Source: Acidobacteriota bacterium (GTDB taxonomy: Bacteria; Acidobacteriota; Vicinamibacteria; Vicinamibacterales; CAVVIG01). From it: a stretch of DNA of 64,000 bases. Made by a program: the position numbers and the translations under genes. The stretch is taken from NCBI GenBank assembly GCA_003222395.1, contig QHWB01000035.1, positions 1 through 64,000 on the forward strand, in the 5' to 3' direction. Positions 56,356-64,000 of the stretch are shown here, one piece after another. How positions within the stretch are numbered: position 1 is the first letter of the stretch; each line of letters starts with the position of its first letter. The notes beneath the pieces were generated by a model that worked only from the letters and a program-made list of their open reading frames with translations, did no database searches and was not told the origin of the DNA.

Positions 56356-57057
56356 ATGAGCAACGTGATGCCAACCTCGACCTCACGCGAATGCGATCCC
56401 CACCTTCTCTCTCTCGCGGTCCACGAATTCCGAACGCCGGCCAGCGTGGTCGGCGGCTATCTCCGGATGCTCCAGCGCGATACCACGCTGAACGAGCGAC
56501 AGCGCAAAATGATCGACGAAGCCGAGAAGTCGTGCGCGCGCCTCGTTGAAATCGTCCAGGAGCTCAGCGATATCGCCAAGGCCGAGGCTGGAACGCTCGA
56601 GCTCGGGCGAGAGCCGCTCGACATCTTCACGCTTGCGGCAGAAGTGGCCGAGCATGTGCAAGAGGGTCGTGATCGCGGAGTCCGGTTTGAGATTCGCGGG
56701 ATGGGCACCGGAGCGCGAATGACAGGCGACGCGATGCGGCTCCGCAAAGCATTTGACGCGATTTTTCGAGCAATTCTGCGTGAGAAGACCGGTCAGACAA
56801 CGGTGATTGCGGAGTGCCGGCGCGAACGGCTGGAGGGTCGGAGCGCGGCCCTCGTCATCATCGCCGACGAAGAAAGCGTAGCGGCCGCATACGACAGCCC
56901 CGCTGGCGTGTTGTATGAGAAACGCGGAGGCCTCGGGTTGGCGCTGCCGCTCGCCCGGCGCGTCATCGAGCGGCTTGGCGGCGATGTCTGGTCTCCGGCG
57001 GAGCCTGAGGGGCTGCAGAAAAACGCGATCGTCATTCGTTTTCCGATTACGGAGTAA
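56356..57057 (+). CDS. Histidine kinase-like protein of the exopolysaccharide locus
   Basis: 233 residues from ATG 56356. H-box LAVHEFRTPASVVGGYLRML, X-region RLVEIVQELSDIAKAEAGTL, then an HATPase_c-like part with GGLGLALPLARRVIERLGGD (G2 box). The N-box asparagines are missing (MRLRKAFDAIFRAILRE where NLLxNA is expected), so kinase activity is doubtful. No sensor or membrane segment: a soluble protein. Four bp before the sigma-54 activator gene, so likely a co-transcribed pair. Confidence 0.75.
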   Translation: MSNVMPTSTSRECDPHLLSLAVHEFRTPASVVGGYLRMLQRDTTLNERQRKMIDEAEKSCARLVEIVQELSDIAKAEAGTLELGREPLDIFTLAAEVAEHVQEGRDRGVRFEIRGMGTGARMTGDAMRLRKAFDAIFRAILREKTGQTTVIAECRRERLEGRSAALVIIADEESVAAAYDSPAGVLYEKRGGLGLALPLARRVIERLGGDVWSPAEPEGLQKNAIVIRFPITE

Positions 57058-57060
57058 CCG

Positions 57061-58599
57061 TTGAAGAAGCCCTACGTCGCGGTCGTGGACGACGATTCCG
57101 CGTTCGCAAATTATCTTCGTACCTTCCTGTCACTCCGCGGCTACGAAACCCGGTCCTACTCGCGCGGCGACGAACTGGTGGCCGCCGTCAAGGCAGGCGA
57201 TCCGCCCGACATCGTCCTCCTCGACGTGATGATGCCGGGCATGAACGGCATCGAGACGCTGCGCGCGCTCAAGTCCGCGAAGGCGGATCTGCAGGCGATC
57301 ATGCTGTCGGGACGCGAGCAGGCCTCCACCATCGTCGAGGCCGTGCGCCTCGGCGCTGCGGACTACGTTGTGAAGCCGGACGATCCCGAGGGGCTCGGCG
57401 AGATCGCGCTCGACGCCGCGATCAAGAGCGCTATCGAGAAAACACGCCTCGTGTCAGAAATCACCGAGCTGCGGCGGCAGCTGAGCGACGACCAGGACCG
57501 GGCGTTCTTGTTCTGGGGCGACAGCCCCGACATGAAAACGATCGCATCGGTCATCGAGCAGGTGTCGGACAGCGACGTCACCGTATTGATTCGCGGCGAG
57601 AGCGGCGTCGGCAAGGAGCTCGTCGCCCGCGCCATCCATCAGCGATCGCTCCGGCGCGACAAGCCGTTCGTCAAGGTCAACTGCGCGGCGCTGCCGGCCG
57701 AGCTCCTCGAGAGCGAACTGTTTGGCCACGAGAAAGGCGCGTTCACCGGCGCGGCGACGACGCGCGTCGGCAAGTTCGAACAGGCCGACACGGGCACGAT
57801 CTTTCTCGACGAGATCGCGGAGATGAAAGCCGCGCTGCAGGCGAAGCTGCTGCACGTGCTACAGGACGCGCAGTTCACGAAGCTCGGCAGCAACAAATCG
57901 ATCAACGTCGACGTGCGCGTCGTCGCGGCGACGAACCGCGACCTCGAAGTCATGCTCCAGCACGGTGAGTTCCGCGAAGATCTTTACTATCGTCTGAAGG
58001 TGATCGAGGTGACGGTGCCGCCGCTGCGCGAGCGGCGCGCCGAGATTCCGCAGCTCACACAGTTCTTCATCGACCGCTATGCGCGGCGCTACAACCGGCC
58101 GCAGCGCCAGCTGTCCGACGAGCTTCAGCACCTCTTTCAGACCTATGAGTGGCCGGGCAACATCCGCGAGCTGGAGAACATGATCAAGCGGATCGTGATT
58201 CTGCAGGACGAGCAGCTCGTCGTCCGCGAGATGACGCGCGCGCCGCGCGGCATCGCCGCGTACGCCGCCGCCGGCGCAGGCGGTGCGATGCATCCGCACG
58301 GCCACGCGGGCGGCGTCGCGATCGAGGAGCCCGACGATCTCCGCGAGGATCCGGCCGACCTCGTCGACGCTGCAGATGACGACGAGGCGGTGCAGCCGGA
58401 AGAACCTGTGGCGATGGCGCCGGTCGGATCGCGGCTCGCGGACGTCGCGAAGGCCGCGGCAATCAAGGCCGAGCGCACGATCATCGAAGATACGCTGAGG
58501 CAGGTGCACTGGAACCGCCGCCGCGCCGCGGAGCAGCTCGGCGTCAGCTACAAGACCCTGCTCAACAAAATCAAGGAGTGTGGGATCTCTCGCAAGTGA
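57061..58599 (+). CDS. Sigma-54-dependent response regulator (PrsR-like)
   Basis: 512 residues from TTG 57061. Receiver domain 1-120 with D10-D12 and phosphoacceptor D55 (VLLDVMMPG). AAA+ domain ~155-390 with Walker A GESGVGKE, the sigma-54 contact GAFTGA, Walker B GTIFLDEIAEM, and the arginine finger region ATNRDLEV/FREDLYYRL. A Fis-type HTH near 465-508 (ERTIIEDTLRQVHWNRRRAA, EQLGVSYKTLLNKIKECG). A long acidic/Ala-Gly linker (aa 400-460) is unusual. Activates RpoN promoters, presumably in exopolysaccharide genes. Confidence 0.9.
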   Translation: MKKPYVAVVDDDSAFANYLRTFLSLRGYETRSYSRGDELVAAVKAGDPPDIVLLDVMMPGMNGIETLRALKSAKADLQAIMLSGREQASTIVEAVRLGAADYVVKPDDPEGLGEIALDAAIKSAIEKTRLVSEITELRRQLSDDQDRAFLFWGDSPDMKTIASVIEQVSDSDVTVLIRGESGVGKELVARAIHQRSLRRDKPFVKVNCAALPAELLESELFGHEKGAFTGAATTRVGKFEQADTGTIFLDEIAEMKAALQAKLLHVLQDAQFTKLGSNKSINVDVRVVAATNRDLEVMLQHGEFREDLYYRLKVIEVTVPPLRERRAEIPQLTQFFIDRYARRYNRPQRQLSDELQHLFQTYEWPGNIRELENMIKRIVILQDEQLVVREMTRAPRGIAAYAAAGAGGAMHPHGHAGGVAIEEPDDLREDPADLVDAADDDEAVQPEEPVAMAPVGSRLADVAKAAAIKAERTIIEDTLRQVHWNRRRAAEQLGVSYKTLLNKIKECGISRK

Positions 58600-58734
58600 G
58601 CGCGCACGGAAGAGTATCGTTGTACACTACAGTGAGAAGTTTTCTTCCGTTGCGTCATCGGCCGTCCTTTCACTGAAACGCTTTCCTCAGAGCAAACCGT
58701 AGGAATCTCCAATCACACGACTAATTTTCCGCAG

Positions 58735-58750
58735 TGGCACTGCCATTGCT
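58735..58750 (+). promoter_or_regulatory. Sigma-54 (RpoN) promoter
   Basis: tggcactgccattgct: TGGCAC-N5-TTGCT with exact GG/GC spacing (GG at 58736-58737, GC at 58748-58749). Predicted start near 58761, 12 nt before the ATG at 58773. Confidence 0.7.
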
Positions 58751-58772
58751 GAATACTGCCGACGTGTCGCTT

Positions 58773-60308
58773 ATGAATCTCAACGGCAAACTCCAAGTCA
58801 TGGTCGTGGACGACGATGTGACGATGTGTAACTTCCTGCGATCGTTCCTCTGCGACCGTGGCTATTCCGCGATTACTGTCGGCAGCGCCGAAGAGGCGGT
58901 CAAGCGGTACCACGCCGAGCGGCCGGCCGCCGTGATTCTCGACGTCGTGATCCCCGGCACCATGGACGGACTCGAGGCGCTCGCGGCTTTGAAGAAGATC
59001 GATCGCGAGGTCCCCATCATCGTCGTCTCGGGTCAGGGACGCACGACAACGGTCGTGCAGGCGATGAAGCTCGGCGCTTCGGATTTCGTGAGCAAGCCAT
59101 TCGACGCAACCGATCTCGAGGTGCCGCTCGCCAACGCGCTGAAACAGCGGCAGCTCAGTCGAGAGGTCGCCACGCTGCGCGAGCAGCTGCAGTCGCAGGA
59201 GCAGCACAACCTGCTCTTCGGCAACAGCGAGAAGATGGCCGAAGTCCGCGATCTGATCGAGCGCGTCGCCGACACCGACGTCACCGTCCTCATTCGAGGC
59301 GAGAGCGGCACCGGAAAGGAGCTTGTTGCGCGGGCGCTCTATGCCTCCTCGCTCCGACGTGACAAGCCATTCGTGAAGGTGAACTGCGCCGCGCTGCCGA
59401 CCGAGCTGCTGGAATCGGAGCTATTCGGTTTCGAGCGCGGCGCGTTCACCGGCGCGATTCAGCAGAAGCCGGGCAAGTTCGAGTTCGCCAACCACGGCAC
59501 GATGTTCCTCGACGAGATCGGCGACATGAGCTTTCCGCTGCAGGCCAAGCTGCTGCAGGTGCTCCAGGACGGCGAGTTCTCGCGTCTCGGCGGCAAGCAC
59601 GACATGCGCGTCGACGTACGCGTCATTGCGGCCACCAACCGCGATGTCGAGCAGGCCGTCGCCGAAGGACAGTTCCGCGAGGATCTGTTCTTCCGGCTCA
59701 ACGTCGTGTCGATCAACCTGCCGCCGCTGCGCGAGCGCCGCGAGGAGATTCCGATCCTCACGGAGTACTTCCTCAAGAAGTACTCCGTTCAATACAACAA
59801 ACCTCATACCGACGTGTCGGCCGACACCATGCGGCTGTTCATGGATCACGACTGGCCGGGCAACGTGCGCGAGCTCGAGAACCTGATCAAGCGGGCCGTG
59901 GTGCTCGGCAGCGAAGCGCCGATCCGCAAGGAGATCCAGCACGGCATCGCGATGGCCGCGCACCGCATCCAGTATCCGGCCGCCGGCGCTTCCGGCAACG
60001 GTCACCAGGCCGCCGGCAGTCATCACACGGTACCCGCGCGCGCGAACGGATCGCAGGCGTCGGGCGCGACGCCGGCGCCCGCTGCGCGGCCGACGCCCGC
60101 GGAGATCGCGATTGCGGCCACGGAGGCGGGCAATTACTCGCTGAAGGACATCTCGCGCGAGGCGGCGCGGCAGGCCGAGCGAGAGCTCATTCTCAAGATG
60201 CTGCAGCAGACCAGGTGGAACCGCAAGGAAACCGCAGAAATTCTAGGCATCAGCTACAAGGCGCTGCTCTACAAGATCAAAGAAAACGGCCTCGACAAGG
60301 CTTCATAA
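58773..60308 (+). CDS. Sigma-54-dependent response regulator (PrsR-like), second copy
   Basis: 511 residues; ATG 58773 is chosen over GTG 58734 because the latter would lie inside the sigma-54 promoter. Receiver 1-120 (VMVVDDD, phosphoacceptor D57 in VILDVVIPG). AAA+ with GESGTGKE, GAFTGA, GTMFLDEIGDM, ATNRDVEQ. A proline/alanine-rich, His/Gly linker at ~415-455, then an HTH (RELILKMLQQTRWNRKETAE, ILGISYKALLYKIKENG). Closely similar to the previous gene outside the linker, so a tandem duplication. Most likely activates itself and downstream EPS genes. Confidence 0.9.
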   Translation: MNLNGKLQVMVVDDDVTMCNFLRSFLCDRGYSAITVGSAEEAVKRYHAERPAAVILDVVIPGTMDGLEALAALKKIDREVPIIVVSGQGRTTTVVQAMKLGASDFVSKPFDATDLEVPLANALKQRQLSREVATLREQLQSQEQHNLLFGNSEKMAEVRDLIERVADTDVTVLIRGESGTGKELVARALYASSLRRDKPFVKVNCAALPTELLESELFGFERGAFTGAIQQKPGKFEFANHGTMFLDEIGDMSFPLQAKLLQVLQDGEFSRLGGKHDMRVDVRVIAATNRDVEQAVAEGQFREDLFFRLNVVSINLPPLRERREEIPILTEYFLKKYSVQYNKPHTDVSADTMRLFMDHDWPGNVRELENLIKRAVVLGSEAPIRKEIQHGIAMAAHRIQYPAAGASGNGHQAAGSHHTVPARANGSQASGATPAPAARPTPAEIAIAATEAGNYSLKDISREAARQAERELILKMLQQTRWNRKETAEILGISYKALLYKIKENGLDKAS

Positions 60309-60312
60309 CGAC

Positions 60313-60798
60313 ATGGCCAGTAGTGCGTTCTACGAAGAGGGCGGCAGGCTGCTGACGCCCGGCGCGTTCGAGTTCGTCCTCGATTCAGAGCTCAAGCGCG
60401 CGGTGCGGTCCCAGAACTTCCTGACGCTGGTGACGGTGGAAGCCAGCCGCGAATGGGAGGGAATGGTGGTGACGGCCGACGAAGGAACGCTGCACGAAGT
60501 CGCCGAGATCATCGGCCGCGAAGTGCGCGACACGGATCTGCTCGGCCACACGGCGACCGGCGCCCTTGCGCTCGTGCTGCTCGACGCCGACTTCGAGCAC
60601 TCCACGCGCGTGATCGATCGCGTCGTGTCGCGGATCGAGAACTACGAGTTCCCCACCGCGCTGCGCATCGCCGTGGGCGCCGCCTGCTATCCGACGCACG
60701 CCGTCGACGCCGATTCGCTGAAGCGCCAGGCCATGTCGCGGCCGATTGTGAACTGGCGCGGCGGCAGCCACACCTCTTCCTCCGCCGAGAAGAACTGA
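60313..60798 (+). CDS. Degenerate GGDEF-like signalling protein
   Basis: 161 residues. LTPGAFEFVLDSELKRAVRS, NFLTLVTVEA, REVRDTDLLGHTATGALALV, LLDADFEHSTRVIDRVVSRI, and LRIAVGAACYPTHAVDADSL follow the GGDEF fold, but the catalytic GGDEF is replaced by GHTATGALALV and no metal aspartates remain. Enzymatically inactive; may bind c-di-GMP or serve as a partner for the adjacent activators. It follows the activator gene by 4 bp. Confidence 0.65.
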   Translation: MASSAFYEEGGRLLTPGAFEFVLDSELKRAVRSQNFLTLVTVEASREWEGMVVTADEGTLHEVAEIIGREVRDTDLLGHTATGALALVLLDADFEHSTRVIDRVVSRIENYEFPTALRIAVGAACYPTHAVDADSLKRQAMSRPIVNWRGGSHTSSSAEKN

Positions 60799-60808
60799 GG
60801 GAGCATCC

Positions 60809-61420
60809 ATGACCAAACACCCACGGATCGTCTCATCCGTCCTCACGTTGTCGACGGTCGCGCTCTGTTTATCGGCGCCGGTGTCCGCCGCCGGCAAGGA
60901 TCCTGACGACAAGAAGGCGTCGCAATCTGCGCCGGCGCTGGTCGACGACTACCGCCTCGCGCCCGGCGACAAGCTGCGCATCGAGGTCTATCGCGATACG
61001 CAGATGTCCCAGTCGGTCCAGATTCGCCCCGACGGCAAGATCACGCTGCCGCTCCTCGGCGATCTCGAGGCGACCGGCCGCACGCCGATCGAGCTGCGCG
61101 ACGTCATCGCGAAGCAGTTGAAGGAGTACATGACGAATCCGGTCGTCACCGTGATCGTCGTCGAAGCCACACCGGCCGTCGCGTACGTGACCGGCGAGGT
61201 CAACCATCCCGGCGCGGTGACGATCCAGAGCCAGCTGACCGTCCTGCAGGCGCTCGCGATCGCCGGCGGCTTGAAAGACTTCGCCAACGCGAAGAACATC
61301 CGGATCCTCCGGCGGTCTGCGCTCGGCGTGCAGACGATCGCGTTCAACTACAAGGACGCGATCCGCGGCAGCACGCCGGTTTACCTGCGGCCCGGCGACA
61401 CCATCGTCGTTCCTGATTGA
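60809..61420 (+). CDS. Polysaccharide export protein (Wza/EpsE-like, BexD/CtrA type)
   Basis: 203 residues; ATG 60809 preceded by GAGGGAG. Signal peptide (MTKHPRIVSSVLTLSTVALC ... SAAG), then poly_export domain YRLAPGDKLRIEVYRDTQMS, QIRPDGKITLPLLGDLEATG and a SLBB domain AYVTGEVNHPGAVTIQSQLT, RPGDTIVVPD. The cysteine in VALCLSAP suggests a possible lipoprotein but no clear lipobox follows. Outer-membrane/periplasmic export channel component; the short length resembles the XrtA-associated form. Confidence 0.88.
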   Translation: MTKHPRIVSSVLTLSTVALCLSAPVSAAGKDPDDKKASQSAPALVDDYRLAPGDKLRIEVYRDTQMSQSVQIRPDGKITLPLLGDLEATGRTPIELRDVIAKQLKEYMTNPVVTVIVVEATPAVAYVTGEVNHPGAVTIQSQLTVLQALAIAGGLKDFANAKNIRILRRSALGVQTIAFNYKDAIRGSTPVYLRPGDTIVVPD

Positions 61421-61427
61421 GGCGGCC

Positions 61428-62639
61428 ATGGTCCGATATTCCAACAGAGTGCTGCCGTCGCTGGCAGCGGTCCTGCTGGCGACGGTGTCGACCGTGTCGG
61501 CACAGGACCTGCGAGTGGGATCCGCCGGCGCACCGACGTCCACAGAGCTGCCAGCCGGCGGCTGGAATCTGACGCCGTCGCTGCTCTATGGCGCCAGCTG
61601 GGACTCCAATGTGCTGCTCAAAGGGCGCGGCGACGACACGCGGGCGGATCTGCTGAACGTGATGAACCCGCGCGGCGACGCCGAATTCGTCGGCCGCCGG
61701 GGACAGTTCTCGGCGAGCTACGACGGTGCATTTCTGATCTACCGCGAGCTGAACACGCTCGACAGCTACGACCAGCACGCCTCGGTGTCGGCACGGCGGT
61801 CGCTGTCGAAGCACGTGACGATGTTCGCCAACGACATGCTCGCGATCACTCCGACAACGGAACTGTCTCTCCTCATCGGCATTCCGTTTCTGCGCACCGG
61901 CGCACGCGTGAACGACCTCCGGACCGGAATCGAGGCCGACCTGACGAAGCGGACGTCGATTACGGCGTCGTACCACTTCGATTGGGTCCGGTTCGACCCG
62001 GTTCCGACGTTCAGCCAGTTGCTCGGCGGCGAGAGTCACGGCGGATTGCTGTTCCTCCGACACAAGTTGTCCGACCTCACGGCGCTCACGGTCGAGTACG
62101 ACCGCCAATTCTCGAGCGTGGGCAGATCGGAAACCTTCGACATCGAGAACACCGCCGCCGGGTTCGAGCGCAAGCTGACCGTCGCGATGCGGATCTATGC
62201 CGCCGGTGGCATATCGCACCTCGGCGAGAGCAGCCTCGCGCCGGCGCACACGAGCCCGCGCTATCACGCCGGCCTCGCCTATCAGATCCGGAAAGGGACT
62301 CTGGACGTGATCTACGACCGGTCGTTCGCGCCATCGTTCGGATTCGCCGGCACGACCGACAGCAAGGAGTTCTCGGTGCGCGTGTACATGCCGCTGGATC
62401 GCAAGGTGTACACGCGGTCGGCGGTTTCGTGGCGTACGAACAGTTATCTGCAGGCGGTCGACACGAGCCTCGACTCGAGATGGTTCGAAGCATCGATCGG
62501 CTATCTGACGCAGCCGTGGATGCGCGTCGAAGGGTTTTATGCCAGCGCCCTGCAGACGACGACGTTGCCGGGCGGCACCCTCGACCGCAATCGATTCGGC
62601 GTCCAAGTCATCACAGCCAAACCGGTGAGGATCCGCTGA
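61428..62639 (+). CDS. Outer-membrane beta-barrel of the exopolysaccharide locus
   Basis: 403 residues. Signal peptide MVRYSNRVLPSLAAVLLATV...SAQ. The rest alternates amphipathic strands (SLLYGASWDSNVLLKGRG, GQFSASYDGAFLIYRELN, SLSKHVTMFANDMLAITP, RYHAGLAYQIRKGTLDVIYD, DSRWFEASIGYLTQP). It matches the PEP-CTERM-associated outer-membrane protein type (TIGR03016-like). Spacing of 7 bp from the export gene and a TGATG overlap with the next gene indicate an operon. Confidence 0.7.
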   Translation: MVRYSNRVLPSLAAVLLATVSTVSAQDLRVGSAGAPTSTELPAGGWNLTPSLLYGASWDSNVLLKGRGDDTRADLLNVMNPRGDAEFVGRRGQFSASYDGAFLIYRELNTLDSYDQHASVSARRSLSKHVTMFANDMLAITPTTELSLLIGIPFLRTGARVNDLRTGIEADLTKRTSITASYHFDWVRFDPVPTFSQLLGGESHGGLLFLRHKLSDLTALTVEYDRQFSSVGRSETFDIENTAAGFERKLTVAMRIYAAGGISHLGESSLAPAHTSPRYHAGLAYQIRKGTLDVIYDRSFAPSFGFAGTTDSKEFSVRVYMPLDRKVYTRSAVSWRTNSYLQAVDTSLDSRWFEASIGYLTQPWMRVEGFYASALQTTTLPGGTLDRNRFGVQVITAKPVRIR

Positions 62640-64000
62640 TGGAAGAAACCCACGTTCATGCCCTCGATTACCTGTCGGTCGTCCGACGCCGCAAGTGGTG
62701 GCTCGTCGCTCCCATCGTGTCGTCGGTGTTCGTGGGGCTCGCGCTCGTGCGCTTCCTGCCGAAGGAGTATCGCTCGACGACGACGCTCGGAGTCGCGGCG
62801 CCGATCGTGTCTCCAAGTCTCGTCAACCAGACGACGCTGCTCGACAACCAGGAGCGCATGCGAGCGATGTCGCAGCAGCTCGTCAGCCTCCCCATTCTCG
62901 CGCGCGTCGTGCGCGAGGAACGGCTTGGATCTGGCGCGCCGAACGATCCGCAGATTGCGAGGCTGCGCCGCTCTATCGACATCACGGTCCCCGAACCGGT
63001 CGCGAATACGAACGAAATCCGTCGTCTCGATACGTTCGTCGTGTCGTTCACCGACGGCGATCCAGCGCGGGCTCAGAGAATCGCGAATCGTCTTGCGACG
63101 GTGTTCGTCGACGAGAACTCGAAGCTCCGCGCCGAGCATGCGGAGGACACGTCTGCCTTTATCGCGACACAGTTCCGCGCCAGCCAGGTGAGGCTCGCCG
63201 ATCTCGAGGCGCGCCTCCGGAAAGCGAAGGAAGCGCACATGGGCCGCCTGCCGGAGCAGACGCCAGCCAATCTGCAGACGCTCTCCGGTCTTCGGCAGCA
63301 GCTCGAGGCGAACGCGACCGCGCTGCGCAGCGAGCAGGACCGCCTGTCGATGGTCGAGCGCCAACTCGAGGGGCTGAAACAGGGCAGCAGCGACGTCGTG
63401 TTCGTTCCGCGCGGCAACGAGGCGGCGCTGCCGCCCGAGAATCGGGTCGTCACACTGCAGCGGGAGCTTGCGGCGGCGCGCGCGGTGTACACGGACAAAC
63501 ACCCCGAAGTGCAGCGCCTCGAAGAAGAGCTGGCGAACGCGCGCAAGGACGTCATCGCGGAGCGCCAACGACCGGTAGCCGATCGGCTCGCCCAGCTGCA
63601 GACCGATCCGGCCTATCGCCAGCTGGTCGCCGACCGCGAAATGGCGCGGCTGCGCATCCGCGAGCTGCAGCGCGCCGTCAGCGACGCGCAGCGTCAGATT
63701 GGCCAGTATCAGGCGCGCGTCGAGGCGGCGCCGATGGTCGAGCAGCAGCTCGCGACGGTGCAGCGCGACTACGATCTCGAAAAGCAGCAGTACTCCGAGC
63801 TCTCGGCCAAGCTGCACGCGTCGACCATCGCGGAGAACGTCGAACGCAACCGCAGCGGCGAACAGTTCACGATTCTCTATCCCGCGTCCTACCCGACAGA
63901 ACCGACCAAGCCAGTGCCGTGGCGCGTGATGCTCATCGCGATAGCGAGCGGTATCTGCCTGGGGGGCGCGCTCACGCTCGGACGCGAGTATCTGGATCGT
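62639..64000 (+). CDS. Chain-length determinant / Wzz family protein (partial, cut by window end)
   Basis: 454 codons to the window edge, start ATG 62639 in a TGATG overlap. N-terminal TM at ~20-40 (KWWLVAPIVSSVFVGLALVR), the Wzz domain (STTTLGVAAPIVSPSLVNQT), a long coiled coil (LADLEARLRKAKEAHMGRLP ... VQRLEEELANARKDVIAERQ), the P-rich PEPTKPVPWRVM motif and the second TM (LIAIASGICLGGALTLG) near the end. Controls exopolysaccharide chain length; XrtA-type versions often extend into a tyrosine kinase, which cannot be seen here. Runs off the window. Confidence 0.85.
   Translation, partial: MEETHVHALDYLSVVRRRKWWLVAPIVSSVFVGLALVRFLPKEYRSTTTLGVAAPIVSPSLVNQTTLLDNQERMRAMSQQLVSLPILARVVREERLGSGAPNDPQIARLRRSIDITVPEPVANTNEIRRLDTFVVSFTDGDPARAQRIANRLATVFVDENSKLRAEHAEDTSAFIATQFRASQVRLADLEARLRKAKEAHMGRLPEQTPANLQTLSGLRQQLEANATALRSEQDRLSMVERQLEGLKQGSSDVVFVPRGNEAALPPENRVVTLQRELAAARAVYTDKHPEVQRLEEELANARKDVIAERQRPVADRLAQLQTDPAYRQLVADREMARLRIRELQRAVSDAQRQIGQYQARVEAAPMVEQQLATVQRDYDLEKQQYSELSAKLHASTIAENVERNRSGEQFTILYPASYPTEPTKPVPWRVMLIAIASGICLGGALTLGREYLDR

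Noticed and set aside
62537-63817. Long minus-strand open frame (426 codons) opposite the chain-length determinant
   Set aside because: Arg/Leu/His-rich shadow translation; the plus strand has coherent Wzz motifs and coiled coil. The same applies to the 490-codon frame at 61344-62816.

Overview
High-GC bacterial chromosome segment. The mix of genes (PadR regulator followed by a membrane protein gene, a VPDSA/PEP-CTERM-type sorting tail, a sigma-54 regulated exopolysaccharide locus, MsrPQ, DUF3731-type Hsp70, dispersed palindromes) fits an Acidobacteriota genome, most likely Vicinamibacteria-like; this is inferred from gene content, not from a marker gene.

Layout. 0.1-3.3 kb: two related GT-C/TMTC-like membrane proteins. 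3.3-34.5 kb: mostly single genes interspersed with decayed ones. Intact items include a MarR-Gal80-like fusion, an NmrA-Rieske fusion, a tandem HExxH protein, an S41 peptidase, a PadR/membrane-protein pair, a three-gene mini-operon of small proteins, an RpoZ-like protein, two cold-shock proteins with an RRM protein, and a DUF2760-Hsp70-Hsp70(DUF3731) cluster. Broken items include alpha/beta hydrolase, tannase, VOC protein, GroEL C-terminus, spermidine synthase, aldo-keto reductase, LysR, DUF1801 and DoxX remnants. Several join the two ends of a known protein with the middle deleted, and others carry frameshifts.

34944-49965: a ~15.0-kb integrative island bounded by an exact 15-bp direct repeat. 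The right copy is the 3' end of an intact initiator tRNA (tRNA-fMet, minus strand), and a large serine recombinase lies beside it. Cargo: two winged-helix mobile-element proteins, a hairpin-rich noncoding segment, a DUF6933 protein, Mrr endonuclease, an RHH/PIN toxin-antitoxin pair, a DNA methyltransferase, and a tight five-gene minus-strand operon: putative toxin, zinc-ribbon/XRE regulator, KGGVGR-type ATPase with TPR-like repeats, NurA (frameshifted), HerA. A perfect palindromic operator precedes that operon. This is the best candidate for an undescribed (defence) system here. Two inverted copies of a long hairpin repeat also lie in the island.

50-56 kb: housekeeping and accessory genes: a broken MBL hydrolase, a threonine/serine dehydratase, a 5'-nucleotidase remnant, a TIGR04282/TIGR04283-type glycosyltransferase pair around MsrP and MsrQ, and a VPDSA-CTERM protein. 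56.3-64.0 kb: an exopolysaccharide regulatory and export locus with a histidine kinase, two sigma-54 activators (the second with a near-perfect sigma-54 promoter), a degenerate GGDEF-like protein, a polysaccharide export protein, an outer-membrane beta-barrel and a chain-length determinant cut by the window end.
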